Assembly (NCBI GenBank): GCA_030847615.1
Contig: JAUMIR010000001.1
Span: 158,879,001-158,943,000 of the forward strand
DNA from: Gambelia wislizenii
Taxonomy: Eukaryota > Chordata > Lepidosauria > Squamata > Crotaphytidae
DNA: 64,000 nucleotides
Direction of reading: 5' to 3'
The translations under genes were made by a program, and so were the position numbers. Numbering within the stretch: position 1 is the first letter of the stretch; every line of letters begins with the position of its first letter. This document shows positions 13,601-25,600 of the stretch, piece by piece. The notes under the pieces were generated by a model. That model was not told where the DNA came from, ran no database searches, and saw nothing but the letters and a program-made list of their open reading frames with translations.

Positions 13601-16600
13601 AAAGCAGAAGAATTGAATTTAAGTAACACCTCAGTAATCATGAAAAGTACAGTTTGTATGTCTTTTGTACCAAGATCACTAACACAGACTCTTCCTGAAG
13701 GGGTGAGAAATAAAAGTAGCAGATCCAACTCTGGAAAAACTAGCTTGAGGGAGCAAAGGAGTGGCAAAACATTATTATGGGAACAACTGTTTTAATTTAT
13801 CAATAAACCTTAATGTGCAGTATAGTCGGACCCCTGTATCCACGGGGATTCAGTTCCCAGACTTACTGCAGATACCAGAAACCATGGATAACAGTGAATG
13901 CCATTGAAAATAATGGGGCTTCTGGTTTAAATACCATAGAATTGCCTTGGAGGACCTAGAAAATATCTAGGGAGGAGGCCTCTCTATGCATTTTCTAGGA
14001 AGGCTCTATAGTAAGTGTGCTGTTTCTCTGCAGATAACTGAAACCACAGATATTGGTTCCATGGATACGGGGGTCCAGCTGTAAATAAAAGCTGGAGTAC
14101 TGAATGGGATGGTGAAATACCATCTGGGGGAAGCCCTTGATAGTCTTTAGAACAGTTTCTGCAAAACAGAATAATCTGCCACTATCTTTCATGGTAAATG
14201 TCTATGAATAAGTTGAATACTATATGCAAACACTACTACAGTTGCTTCAATGAGACGCTATATAGTTTATCATGTTGAACATGTAATTGCAGAGGTACCT
14301 GTGATTGCGGAGGTAAGGCACAACATAGTGCATTATATTTACAAGAAGTGGAATAACCCTCTCTTTTTCATCACTGTAGAAAACCATATCCAGAAGATGG
14401 GCCAAAACCTGGAATGCAGTAAAAAAAAAATAATCCTGGAAATATTAGTGAAGTTCTTACATAGTATTTCACAGCTCTGGGGTTATACTGAAAAGATTTC
14501 AAAATGTATTTTTAAAAACTTTAAATAAACATCTCTCAAAGGTTGACTATTCAGTTCCCAGCTAAATTTATTATTTTTTAGATGTCAGAAATAAAATGTT
14601 GTTTAACAAGCTCACTTTCAAATATCCATAACTTGTCTAAACTAAACAGATATTCCAGTAAAGTCATAATGAGGAGTACCACCAATGCATTAGATTTTGT
14701 TTCATTGTCCTGTCAATGGGAGACAACAACTTGTATACCTACTGAATGCCTGACACTGGTACTGAACTTCGTTGGCTGTTATACTACAAATCTTGGCCTA
14801 AACTGAACACATACAATATAAACACATTTAAAGTAGGCTCTTTTCTGTTACCATCAATCACTAATTGGATATAACAGAAGCTTGTGGAACAGATGTTCCC
14901 CATTCCTGGTTTAGCCAGACCTGAACAAATCTACCTTTCTCCTGGTTTTGTACTGCCCCCCCACTCCTCTTCTCCCACTATGTAGCTGGGTAAAAAAAAA
15001 AAATCAGATTCTGCTTTTGGTTAATACCCGTTTGTTGTGTCATTCAGCCCAACAAAAGGTGGTTGACATTAACTACGTTTAGCTTCAAACAAGTCAACTT
15101 CAAACTATGGTTTCAGAGGGTTTCTTGTTCATAGTAAAAATTAGCCACAGTTCCAGGATCAGATGACATGACAAACAGTGATTAAACAAAAGCAGGTGTT
15201 AGTACAGTCAGACCTTTGTATCCGCAAGGGTTCAGTTCCCAGGCTTACCACAGATACTGGAAACTGCAAACACTACTAAAGTAAAAGACTTCTGGTAAAA
15301 ACATGCCATAGAGTTGTGTTCAAGGACCTAGAAGATGCCTAGAGAGGCATCTTCTCTAGAAATTTTCCAGTGCAAATCTATGGTATGTGTTCCTATCTTG
15401 TGTCCTGTGGATAACTGAAACCATGAATATTGCTTGTGTGGATATAGGGCTCCAACTGTACTGCCAAACTCCCCCTTGCAGCCACACAGGAGGAAGATGG
15501 AGGGGTGATTCAGTATAAATCGTGCTTCAGTACATTTTTACTTATCATGTCCAAGGGGAAGAAATATTCCAAGCATAGGCCACCTCACATTTTCTTCCTT
15601 ACTTTTTTCTGAAGACATGCTTTCCAACCATATAAAAGATAACATTAAAAACCCAGCACTCTTTCAGGTACAGGTAGACTCAAACACTTCCAGAAAGCAC
15701 AAGGGAGCCCTGGTGGCACAGTGGTTAAATACCAGTACTGCAAGTCACCACATTGTAAGTTCGATTCCAGAGGGCTCCAAGGTTCACTCAGCATTCCATC
15801 CTTTCATAGGTCGGTAAAATGAGGACCCGGCTTGTGGGGGCCATTAGCTAATACACATTGGAAACTGCTTAATGCAGTGTAGATCTGTAAAATTGCTATT
15901 GCTTAACAATTTGTAAGCCACTCTGATAGCCTTTGTGGCTGAAGAGCGGGGTATAAATACCTAATTAAAATTAAAATTAAATTAAAAGACTAAATGTAAC
16001 AAGAAAAAAGTAGCACAAACACCTATACCAGGTAAAAGTGAGAGCTGTAACAAACATCAGAAGTCTATAGAAGTATCAAGGGACTGTTTTGTAATACTTA
16101 ACAGTAATACTTAATATTACTGCTGCAGGGCTGGCATCACATGAAGCAAAAACTTCACTGAGCTGAGATCCACACTCTTGGAGAGAGCCCAGTATCCCCT
16201 TCTCTACAGCCTCCTGGGTTCTGCTCTTCATTGCTGTTGCTGCCTGTGTACTTTGCCCTCTCCAAACATGTCAGCAAGAAAAAGAGTAAGGCAGTACAGC
16301 TGCAACCTCCAGTTTCCTTGTGTTTTCCCTCTGAGAGGGAGTGGACACAGAAGGAGAGGCCGGCAAATAGACAGTTGTGCCTTGAAGAAGAGGCAGTGGC
16401 TCACTGAAGGAATCTGGAAGTGCTACCCTATTGTGAACAGTCTGTTTAAAATGAAAAAAAAAAACTTACTTCTGATAGCAGTGTTAAGGCATGAACACTA
16501 TAAACAGATGGAGTAATGCTTGAGGTCTCCAAAGCTGGAGATAACATATCTAAAAAGAAAATGAAAATGTGGAAGAAAACTTATTGGGAGCATGAATATT

Positions 16601-19600
16601 ATATATCTATTAAGCCATTTTAAAGAAAAGAAAAAACCTAGTTCTAAACTTTGCAGCCCTTAAAGCAAGTTAATACTGGGATTTACAGAACCAAGTAAAA
16701 TTCTGCCAGATTTTTCTGAACACATGAAATCGTTAGCCAACAGAAGTCTGATTAAAAACTAAGTACAGTATTGTTTTATTCGTGTAAAGATATTACAGGT
16801 TTAAGCTGAACTAAAACACACTCAAAAGTTGCAACAATGATTGCTATGGCATGGATTCTTATGGCATCACCATCATCATCATCAACAACGACGACAAACA
16901 GGACCATTGTTTACATGAAGATATACCCTGTACCATAATGACTTTGATCCAGCACAGGGCATGCAGAACTGGAGCTGTATGTATCGCTCTTTCTACGTGA
17001 AACTGAATTCCTGACAATTTGCTGTCTGGCAGGTAAGGAAGAGATACTTTCTTCCCCTATATCTTACTTGTATAAGATGGCTGCTGGATTGGGTGAAGAA
17101 ACCATACACACAGGTTGCAGCTCTGTACAGCCTAGTGTAATGTAGCGGTTCAGCATATGGACCCTATGCTAGGCTGAGCCACACACCACCCCCTGGATTT
17201 ACTGTACAACCTCTTCCCCCTCTGTGCCTTGTTGGGAGTGGGTAGGATTGGTGTCTGCTTATATCCCCATAACCAGACATAAAATTATTACATCAGTGCT
17301 GAGAGCTTCCAGGGTCCTCCAGAAGGCTCAGGAGTGCTGTGAACACTCCATGTCTGGCTACGGAGACACAGCCAGACACTCGTCTGAACTTGCCTGCTTT
17401 CCACAAGGCATGGAATGGCTGTGGGGGGAGGGGGGTATTCAAGGCTGTGTGGTAAGTCGAGGGAGGTCTTTGGGCACTGAAGAAAGAAAAGGGACAACCA
17501 ATTTCTGCAGTGCCCATAAAAGGACAAACAGGTGTAAGGGAAACTTGTGTGTACACATGCCACTAACAGGATGCCAACCAGGATCTGTTAATACACATGG
17601 TTCCACATCCAGCTATGGGTAAGGATACAGAAGTGTACACTCCTTAGCTGAGTTTTAAGTAAATTTAAATCAGCAGGCAGGATCCAATGGGGTGCTTCTG
17701 CCAACCAAACAGAGAGAAGATATCTCAACTCTCACTGTTACCCTCTCCCAACTCTCACTGCTACCCTCTCCCAACCTCTAGAGCCAAATTTGGAGTCATA
17801 CAGAGAGTTGTGTGCATTCTAATGCATTTGCTAATATGATGTTGGATGTAAGCCTGGGAGTCCTTTTATATGGTTAGAAGCAACAAAAATATATCTTTCT
17901 TTTAGCTGATGAGATATTTTGGACAGAAGAGAAAAAGAGAAAAATAACCTTCAACATCAGACTCTAGGTTGTTTCCATCAACCATTATCTTGGGGGAAGG
18001 CTTAACCTCTAGATTTCGCCTTAGCCATGTAGTCTGTTCCAGAGACGAGCCAGCAATCGCTCCAATGGCATCCACTATTTTGTGAGTGACATCCTGGAGG
18101 GGTGGGGGGAAGAAACACGAACAGAAATGTTGCTGTGTATAAGAGAAGCAAGTGTTTCTCTCATGGTATCAGTTTCTAAAAAAGAGGAATGCATTGCATA
18201 AGAAAGGCAAAGTCATAAGAGGTCAACTGATAACATTTAGTAGACCTTACAACTAAATAGGGCAATCCCATTTTTATTTATAAAAATAAAAAAGCAGATT
18301 TATATCCTGTTTTTCTTCCAGTGGGTTCAAGGTAGCATACCTGGTACACTTCATCTCCACTATATCTTCATAAAATCCCCACAATAGCTAAGCAAGAAAT
18401 TCATCAGGTGTAGGATCACACAATAAGCAAGCCTAAAATTATGAACTCTTAGCATGCATTCCCAAGAATCAAGGGTACATAAATCTTGCTGAAATTGCCA
18501 AGACTAAGACACAGTGATCCTTTCCAATGAATTCAATTCACTGCAATTAACAACGAATTCCAACAATACTAAGATAACATAAGAAACAAAATTATTGTTG
18601 TTGTCACCATGAACCAGTCCATAGTTTCTATTACAAGAGCTTACAAAAACTGGACAGTATTGCCGAGGAACTGCAATCAGATGAAAATTCTAAGTTTTTT
18701 TTTTTTTTAAGTCCAATAGTAACTAATAGTACTAGCTTCTTACCTGAAGATCTCTCTGGTCCTTTTTATTATCCAGATTTGGATTTTTCATAATAAATTC
18801 ATTCAAAACTCTTTGAAAACAAATAGAGAAACAAACAGATGTAATAAACTTTCATATGATATTGTCCATAAAATAGGGGAATTAGATCTTCATTTGGCCA
18901 AAAATATTTGCGATTCAAAGGAATTCATGTTCACAGGTTCCTTGATGTAAAGCAGGTGGTGCCCAATCTCCGGTTTTTTAACAGCAGCTCTCATGTAACA
19001 TTGGAAGCAACCCCACAGGGTGACCTAACTTTGCAGAGAAGCTTTTCAGAAGCAGAAGAACTTAAGAGGGGGCCAGACAGCCTCAAACAGCTGTGTCTCC
19101 TAAGCAGAAGACCTTGTGTAGCACCAGAATCTAACCACCAGAAGAAAGAGATTATTTATTTATTCATTCATTTACTTATTTTGCCAATTCTTCCTTCTTC
19201 CTGAAGCTCCCTGAAAAAACTCTCCTGCTGAGGAGGGAAAGACTCTTCAAAGCAGCATGGGAGGGTTATGAGGGAAATCAGCAAATATTGCCTCCTCACT
19301 TTCTCCACTGAGGAAACTTTTTTGGATCTCTACTTTTCCCTGTCTCCACTTGCCATGCAGAACAGCAAGTCTAGAACCAGCCCAGTGCATTTACTGAAAT
19401 GTTCAGATAACTCAAAGTGATTGGGTGTGTTTTTTTAGTGCCAGCAAACATTTAAGATTGTGGCTATTATCCACAACATCCAATGCAATGAAACAAAACA
19501 TGGCTTAACACCAGTGTTGCATAAAGTTATGAGGATACTACGCAGTGAGATGTATTGGTACTGGTTATCTCTGGAGCCAGTTGTACCGGATAGGCTACAC

Positions 19601-22600
19601 AGGAAGATGAATTTCTAACTCTGAATGGACGATTAAAACCTTGGTGAAATGTGAAGTGGTATTTTTCCTAAGGATAAGAGGCACTTTTTAGTCTTTTGGA
19701 ATGTTTCCAAAGGAACATCAAGCAATACTCTTGTAAACCAAATGGCTCACCCCAGTATTAGAAATTGCCCCGGAGCTGGAAGGCCAAGTTGTATGGAATC
19801 CTTCAGAAGAAGCAACAGTGAGGCCCAGCTGTCAACTATGTTGGACACAGGGATTCTACAAGAAAGGAAGTAAGTCATGAGTGCATCCAGAGGTAATTCA
19901 TTAGAGCATTTCTTCATACTGCAGCATGATGGCAGACCGAATGGATAATACTGCAATCTAAAGTTGGTGTTTTCTTTCACTTAATGGCCAAAAAGATAAT
20001 TTGTAAAAATATAACGAAGAACTCTAGAGGAAATGTGAAATCAACAAAAAGAGAAAATCTTCCAATTTTCAAACTTGAATGCGTTTAATTTTTCAAAACC
20101 TGGAATTAGACTTCAACTCTTTCTCTGCCACTTTGGCCACAGCTCTCAGAATCATTCAACTCTGAAGGAACTGTTCCACCAACATGCCCTTTTAAAAACA
20201 TCTCACTTGAAGACACTGAAGGAGATAAGAAATAAGGTATAACCTCACTGCCTTACCTCTGAATGTATGCAAAGAAAAACTGCAACATGCAGACCTCCAG
20301 TGAAAGATGCTTCTAGAAAGATTTTGTTTGAAAAAGCACAGTGTTACAAAAAGAAAGGATCTTTTTCAATGTCCAAAATTTAATGACAACTCAGAAATCA
20401 AATGATTAATGCAAATCACTGAAAGAAAAACAATTAGTTGGCAGCATAATATCAGGGAGTGTCCTAGCCACATGCACAATTTCAGGGAGTGCCATAATCA
20501 CATGGCAGAAAGTTAAAGCATAGAAATTGGAAAAGCTCATTCCTGTATATGCAACAGGCTGGCTTTTTTATTTGCCAGTTTCCAGCCCCGCAGGTTAGCT
20601 GTTAAATGCAAAATGTGTTACATTACAGTTAAAAGCAATTGTACTCTGTACTGCAGAGGATGAGCTTCTAGGGTTAAATGTGTTATTTGTTGCCAGAGAA
20701 ACTGTGTAACACAGCTGTAAGGCTATAGAACTGCCAACTATAAACAGAATTAGTTCTAGTACAAAAAAAAGCAGAGGCCAGTGTCTTGTAGAAAAAAACA
20801 AGAACCCATCTAAGTGTATTTCATCTCCATAATGAGGCCTTAATCATGCTTGAAGGCAGGAAGCCAGGTCAAGAGTTAGTGGCTTCTAGTTCTTGGCTCT
20901 TTTCAGGTGCAATAATGCTCATCTCCTTATTGGACGATTATCAGATTATGAGATAACAGCCCCAGTAGAAATACCACCTCAATCTAGCCCAGGGGCAGTC
21001 TTATCGACAATCTTATAAGGCTGACCCTTATGGCTGTGCATCACACTCTGCAATGCTGGTTGAGAGAGAGAACCATTCCTTTCTGCACAGATTGTTATAG
21101 TTGTGCTGAATGACATCTATTATAGGACAAATAGTACTAGATCATGGACAGATATACTATTATAGGCATGAAATTTCTCTATGGCTAGACTATGTAGTAT
21201 CCATATAAGTATGTGCCCATAAGAAGGTAGCTAGACTATGTAAGATCCATGTGATATGATAAACTTCCTCAAGGAGAGTGTATAAATGTATGACCTGTTT
21301 TGTTTGCTTTAATAAACAGCTAGAAAGATTATAAAGCTGTCTACTTAATTCTTCTGTATACAAACATACTAAAACTCGTAAGCTTAAGAGATTCTCAAAG
21401 CGAATGCTGATCTACCTGCTGGACAGTACTGTTGCTTACAACCTTGTGAACGGCAGATGTGATCAAAATGGTAAATTCAAAAGAATTCTACCAAGATAGA
21501 GATTGACAGTCATAAGGCAAAGATGGGGGGGGGGCATGCCTGTCTCAGCTATCTTTTCTTAGTTTCTACCCTTAAATTAAACCTGGAAAGATAGTTTTGG
21601 TAATCTATAGTGAAGGAAGCTAGCTTTAGATTTAGTCTGTTTCAGAAACGTTGCCATTATTAATAACATTTAAAAGGAGCTGATAACAGGGAGTTTATAT
21701 CAGAGGGATATAATCTAAGCGAACTTTTACTGGACATGGTAAAAATGCATAAAATAAAAGCATGCTTATGTTGAAGTTTTAGTATCTTTTAAACTACTCA
21801 GAAATGCCATCTGTTTTCATTACAAAGTGCTTAATTTCAAATGAGGCTAGTCTACCTATAAAGCAACAGCAGTGCAACACCTGTGATGTAATTTGGTTTG
21901 GTATATTCAACCTTCATTTTAAACTCAGAGCAATGTTGCTATTTCCATACCTTGTCCTTAGCTATTGCAGGTGGTTGCTTTAAGACTTCTTTCACAGTCT
22001 GCATAACAGTCTCAGTTCTCATAACACTGATAGAACGAACCAACTCCACTAGCAAAAGCTGCTCTTCACTGGCAGTGGGAATGACCTGGAAAAGGACATC
22101 ACACATGGCCTCTAAGTCTAGTACAGGTTGACCCTGGTATCCACATCCGAAAAAAACCATGTCCTCTTTAGACATTTTCTAGATCCTACAAAGTGATTTT
22201 ACGGTATGCTTCCACATGAAGTTGGGCCAGAATTCATTCATTTCAATAGGGTATGCTATTATCCATGGTTTCACGAATCCACAGTTAGTCTAGGAACATA
22301 TCCCCCACGGATATTGGGGTGGGGCGACCTGTACAGTCAAGTCCTGATCATTTCAAAACTGCCCATGTAATTTAAGCTATAATCATTTTATTCCATTTAC
22401 CTGGGAGAAAGCATCAGTGAATTGAACGGAACTGACTTTTCAGCAATCATATACAGGACTCTGCTATTAGCAGCCTCAAAGCAATTTCAAAAGCAATCTA
22501 AGACAGACCTACAAGCCAATTAAAAAGTTGGGGTACTTCTTTATGTAGACAAACTAGTCTATTCTACTGTTATCTCTGAGCTACTGAATGAACTATTATC

Positions 22601-25600
22601 CATTCTAAAAGCATTCTCTCTGTATCTCCCACTAATCATAAAATGTTCTAATCACAAAAAAAGCAATTATGTATGGTTTTGATAAAAACAAACTTTACCA
22701 ATGCAGATAAATCCGCCATGGAATCCCTTAGTTGCTGTTTGATCTACATTGCTATTCAGCTATCTAGGCAGCAGTTTACAGTATTTGCTGCTGTGTGCCT
22801 TCAAGTTCTTTCCACCTTTAGTGACCCTAAGGCATATCCTTATAATGGGATTTTCTGTTGAAAGATTTGTTCAGAGGGGGTTTTGTCTTTGGCTTCCTCT
22901 GGAGATAAGAGAGTGTAACTTGCCCAAGGTCACGCAGTGGGTTTCCATGGCTGAGTAGGGATTCAAAGCCTGATCTCCAGAGTCGTAATCCAGCACTCAA
23001 ACCATTGCACCCCACTGGCTCTCTATTTCCAAAAGAAGTTTGGGTTATCAGTCATTACAATGTGAATTTCTACTTGGCCACGAACTAGTAAGCTTTGCAG
23101 ACAGGCTAGGAAAAGCTTGGAGAAGTTACTTTTTTGGACTAGAAGTTCCAGAATCCCAGCTGGGAGACTCCAGGAATTGTAGTCCAAAAAAAAAAAAAAA
23201 AACTTCTCTAAGCCCTTGGTTAGAGATTTAGCATGAAGTAATTATGCTGGGCACCCACAGTGGACCCAAAGAACCTGTAACTTTATCAAGGTAACAGTCA
23301 ATACTGTAAGACCATCTGGGATTGATTAAACATCTTTGGCATTAATCCAGACCAGGGGACTTATTTTTGAAAAGCATCCTCTTAGCTTGTCCACTGGGAA
23401 AAAATACCTACTGGCAGAGGGTAAAGCAGCTCAACTTCTCACTGAAAAGCAACAAGCTTATGGATCCTAATTATGAATCCTAAGGAGCCAAGTTGACCCC
23501 AGAAACTCATAATGTCCCCAAGCCTTTCTAAAGCAATGCTAATATGTTCCTCTTTTGATTATGCAGAAGGCTGTTGGTAGTGAAGTTCTACTTCTTCTAG
23601 AAGCATAATACAGTTGATGGATGGCTCTTTAAGGCTCTGCTTTGAGCAAAAAAAGTGAGACTTGCATCATTACCAATTTGATACAGAAAAATAAAACACC
23701 TTCCTTGGCACCCACTCAGTGGCTAGGCATGACACAACTCTAATTAGTTTTCCTGTTGCTCTCTGCTACACCTGTGCTGAAAATTATTACTTTTCCTCAA
23801 ACAGGATTGCTCCCAGCTAAAATAGAAACACTTTTCTGTGTCAGCCACAGAAAACAGAGAGCAACAAAACTATCCAGGACTGATACTGAAGGAACAAAAC
23901 TTTATAGCCAGAATCTGGGTCAGTACCCTCTCATCAGGTGCTAATGGAGTATTCTAAGAGGAAGAGGTTCTTATGCTTGCGATTTCTGTCATGCACATAT
24001 GTGCCTGGGACTTGACCAACAAAGCATCCTACAGCTTAAGTAGCAAACTCATTCATCCAATAATGGAGTATCTAGCATAGCTGATCAATAAAACTCACTG
24101 GATTGGCAGGCTGCAGACTTGTCCAGAGGTTTTTGTTGTTGTGTGCCTTCAAGTCATCTTTGACTTATGGTGGCCCTAAGGCAAACCTATCACAGGGGTT
24201 TCAGAGGCTGAGAGTATGTGACCTGCCCAAGGCTACCCAGTGGGGTTCCATGGCTGAGCGGGGATTCAAACCTTGGTCTCTACAGTCATAGTCCAACACT
24301 CAACCACTATGCCACACTGGCTTCAGAGGTATTAAGCATCTTTTAAATATGATAACAAAACCCTTAAAGTGCAAAATTAATCATCATTATTGTCATTTTC
24401 CTTTAAAAAAATGTAATTATAATATCAGAAAGCATTGCATCTGTGACAAGTTATAATTTTTGTTATGGCTGCACGAAGCCAAAGTAAGCAGCTAATTTGA
24501 AAATCATCAACAGAAACTATTGTTTTTCTCAGCAGTTTGCTCTTTCAAGGACATTTAAAAGAATTGAGATGTGAGTGTCCTAGATGTGAACTGTTTTGGA
24601 ATGGCTGCATCACTTAACATACCTTAGTCCTTGAAGCATGTTTTTGTTGCCTCCTTTCATTCCACACAAATGCAATAGCTGCCATAAAATGAACACCATG
24701 ATTCATTGAAATTGGACCCAGTAGTTCAAGAATCTGCTGCCTCAAGTTCTGAAATTCACAACAGAACACATTTATTTTTAAAACATGCATCCAAGGTATT
24801 ATTCTATGGTTGGGCAACAGTAAAAACATTGAAAAATTTTGTTGAAGGTTTTGAGGTTTTTTCCGAACATTTGTTCTGGAAGAAGATAGGATGTGGTGGG
24901 AATAGCATTTGATGACAAGAAGCTGCTGTGTGCTACCTTTCCTGACGTTTATTGTTCTTTACTGCTATCCCACATTCAACCAACTCATTTGGCTCAATTA
25001 AGACATCACAACCATCCACAATTAAGGAAGTTTAAGTATGTCATGATGTGGTTTTATAGCTCCATCAAGAGACCATTTCAAATCAGAAAACAAACCAATA
25101 TTAGAAATTATGGGGTGGAGTAGGTTTAGAAATTTTGCACTACCTATAATTAGGCATGATGTCTGAACAGATAAAACACAGCTGTTCTAGCACCTTGTGA
25201 GGTCTCTAAACAACAGACCTGGGACTGCTGAAAATATGGAAAATAAATGACAATGGTGGCACATGAAGTTTTAAGAGGAACTGGGAGTTGGAGTTAACCT
25301 ATGGCTTGCTTGGTAAGAACTGATGTGGGGCTGATTTTGGATTACAAAAGACTAGTAATGCTGTAGAGTTTACTCACATGAAGGCACAGGCAGTGTTTTC
25401 CCACATTAACAGTAAACAGTAATTTGGTCTAACAACACTAAGAATTCAAAAAAGCATTTTAAGGTTTCCCCCCCAGTCTAACATTTTCAGTTTCCATCAA
25501 AAATTCAACAGGCAGTTTTATCTCTAGTGGTACTTCAGGTAATGTGTTGTTGATTTATTACACAATTAAACAAACACAGCTCAGTCTAGTTGACAAAGTG

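Noticed and set aside
17224..17622. 132-residue plus frame with overlapping minus frames
   Set aside because: Overlapping frames on both strands with no conserved motif; typical of chance in a less AT-rich patch.
18750..18812. Acceptor two bases later for exon 23
   Set aside because: It would break the frame set by exon 22 (ending GG) and lose the GVLNEF join.
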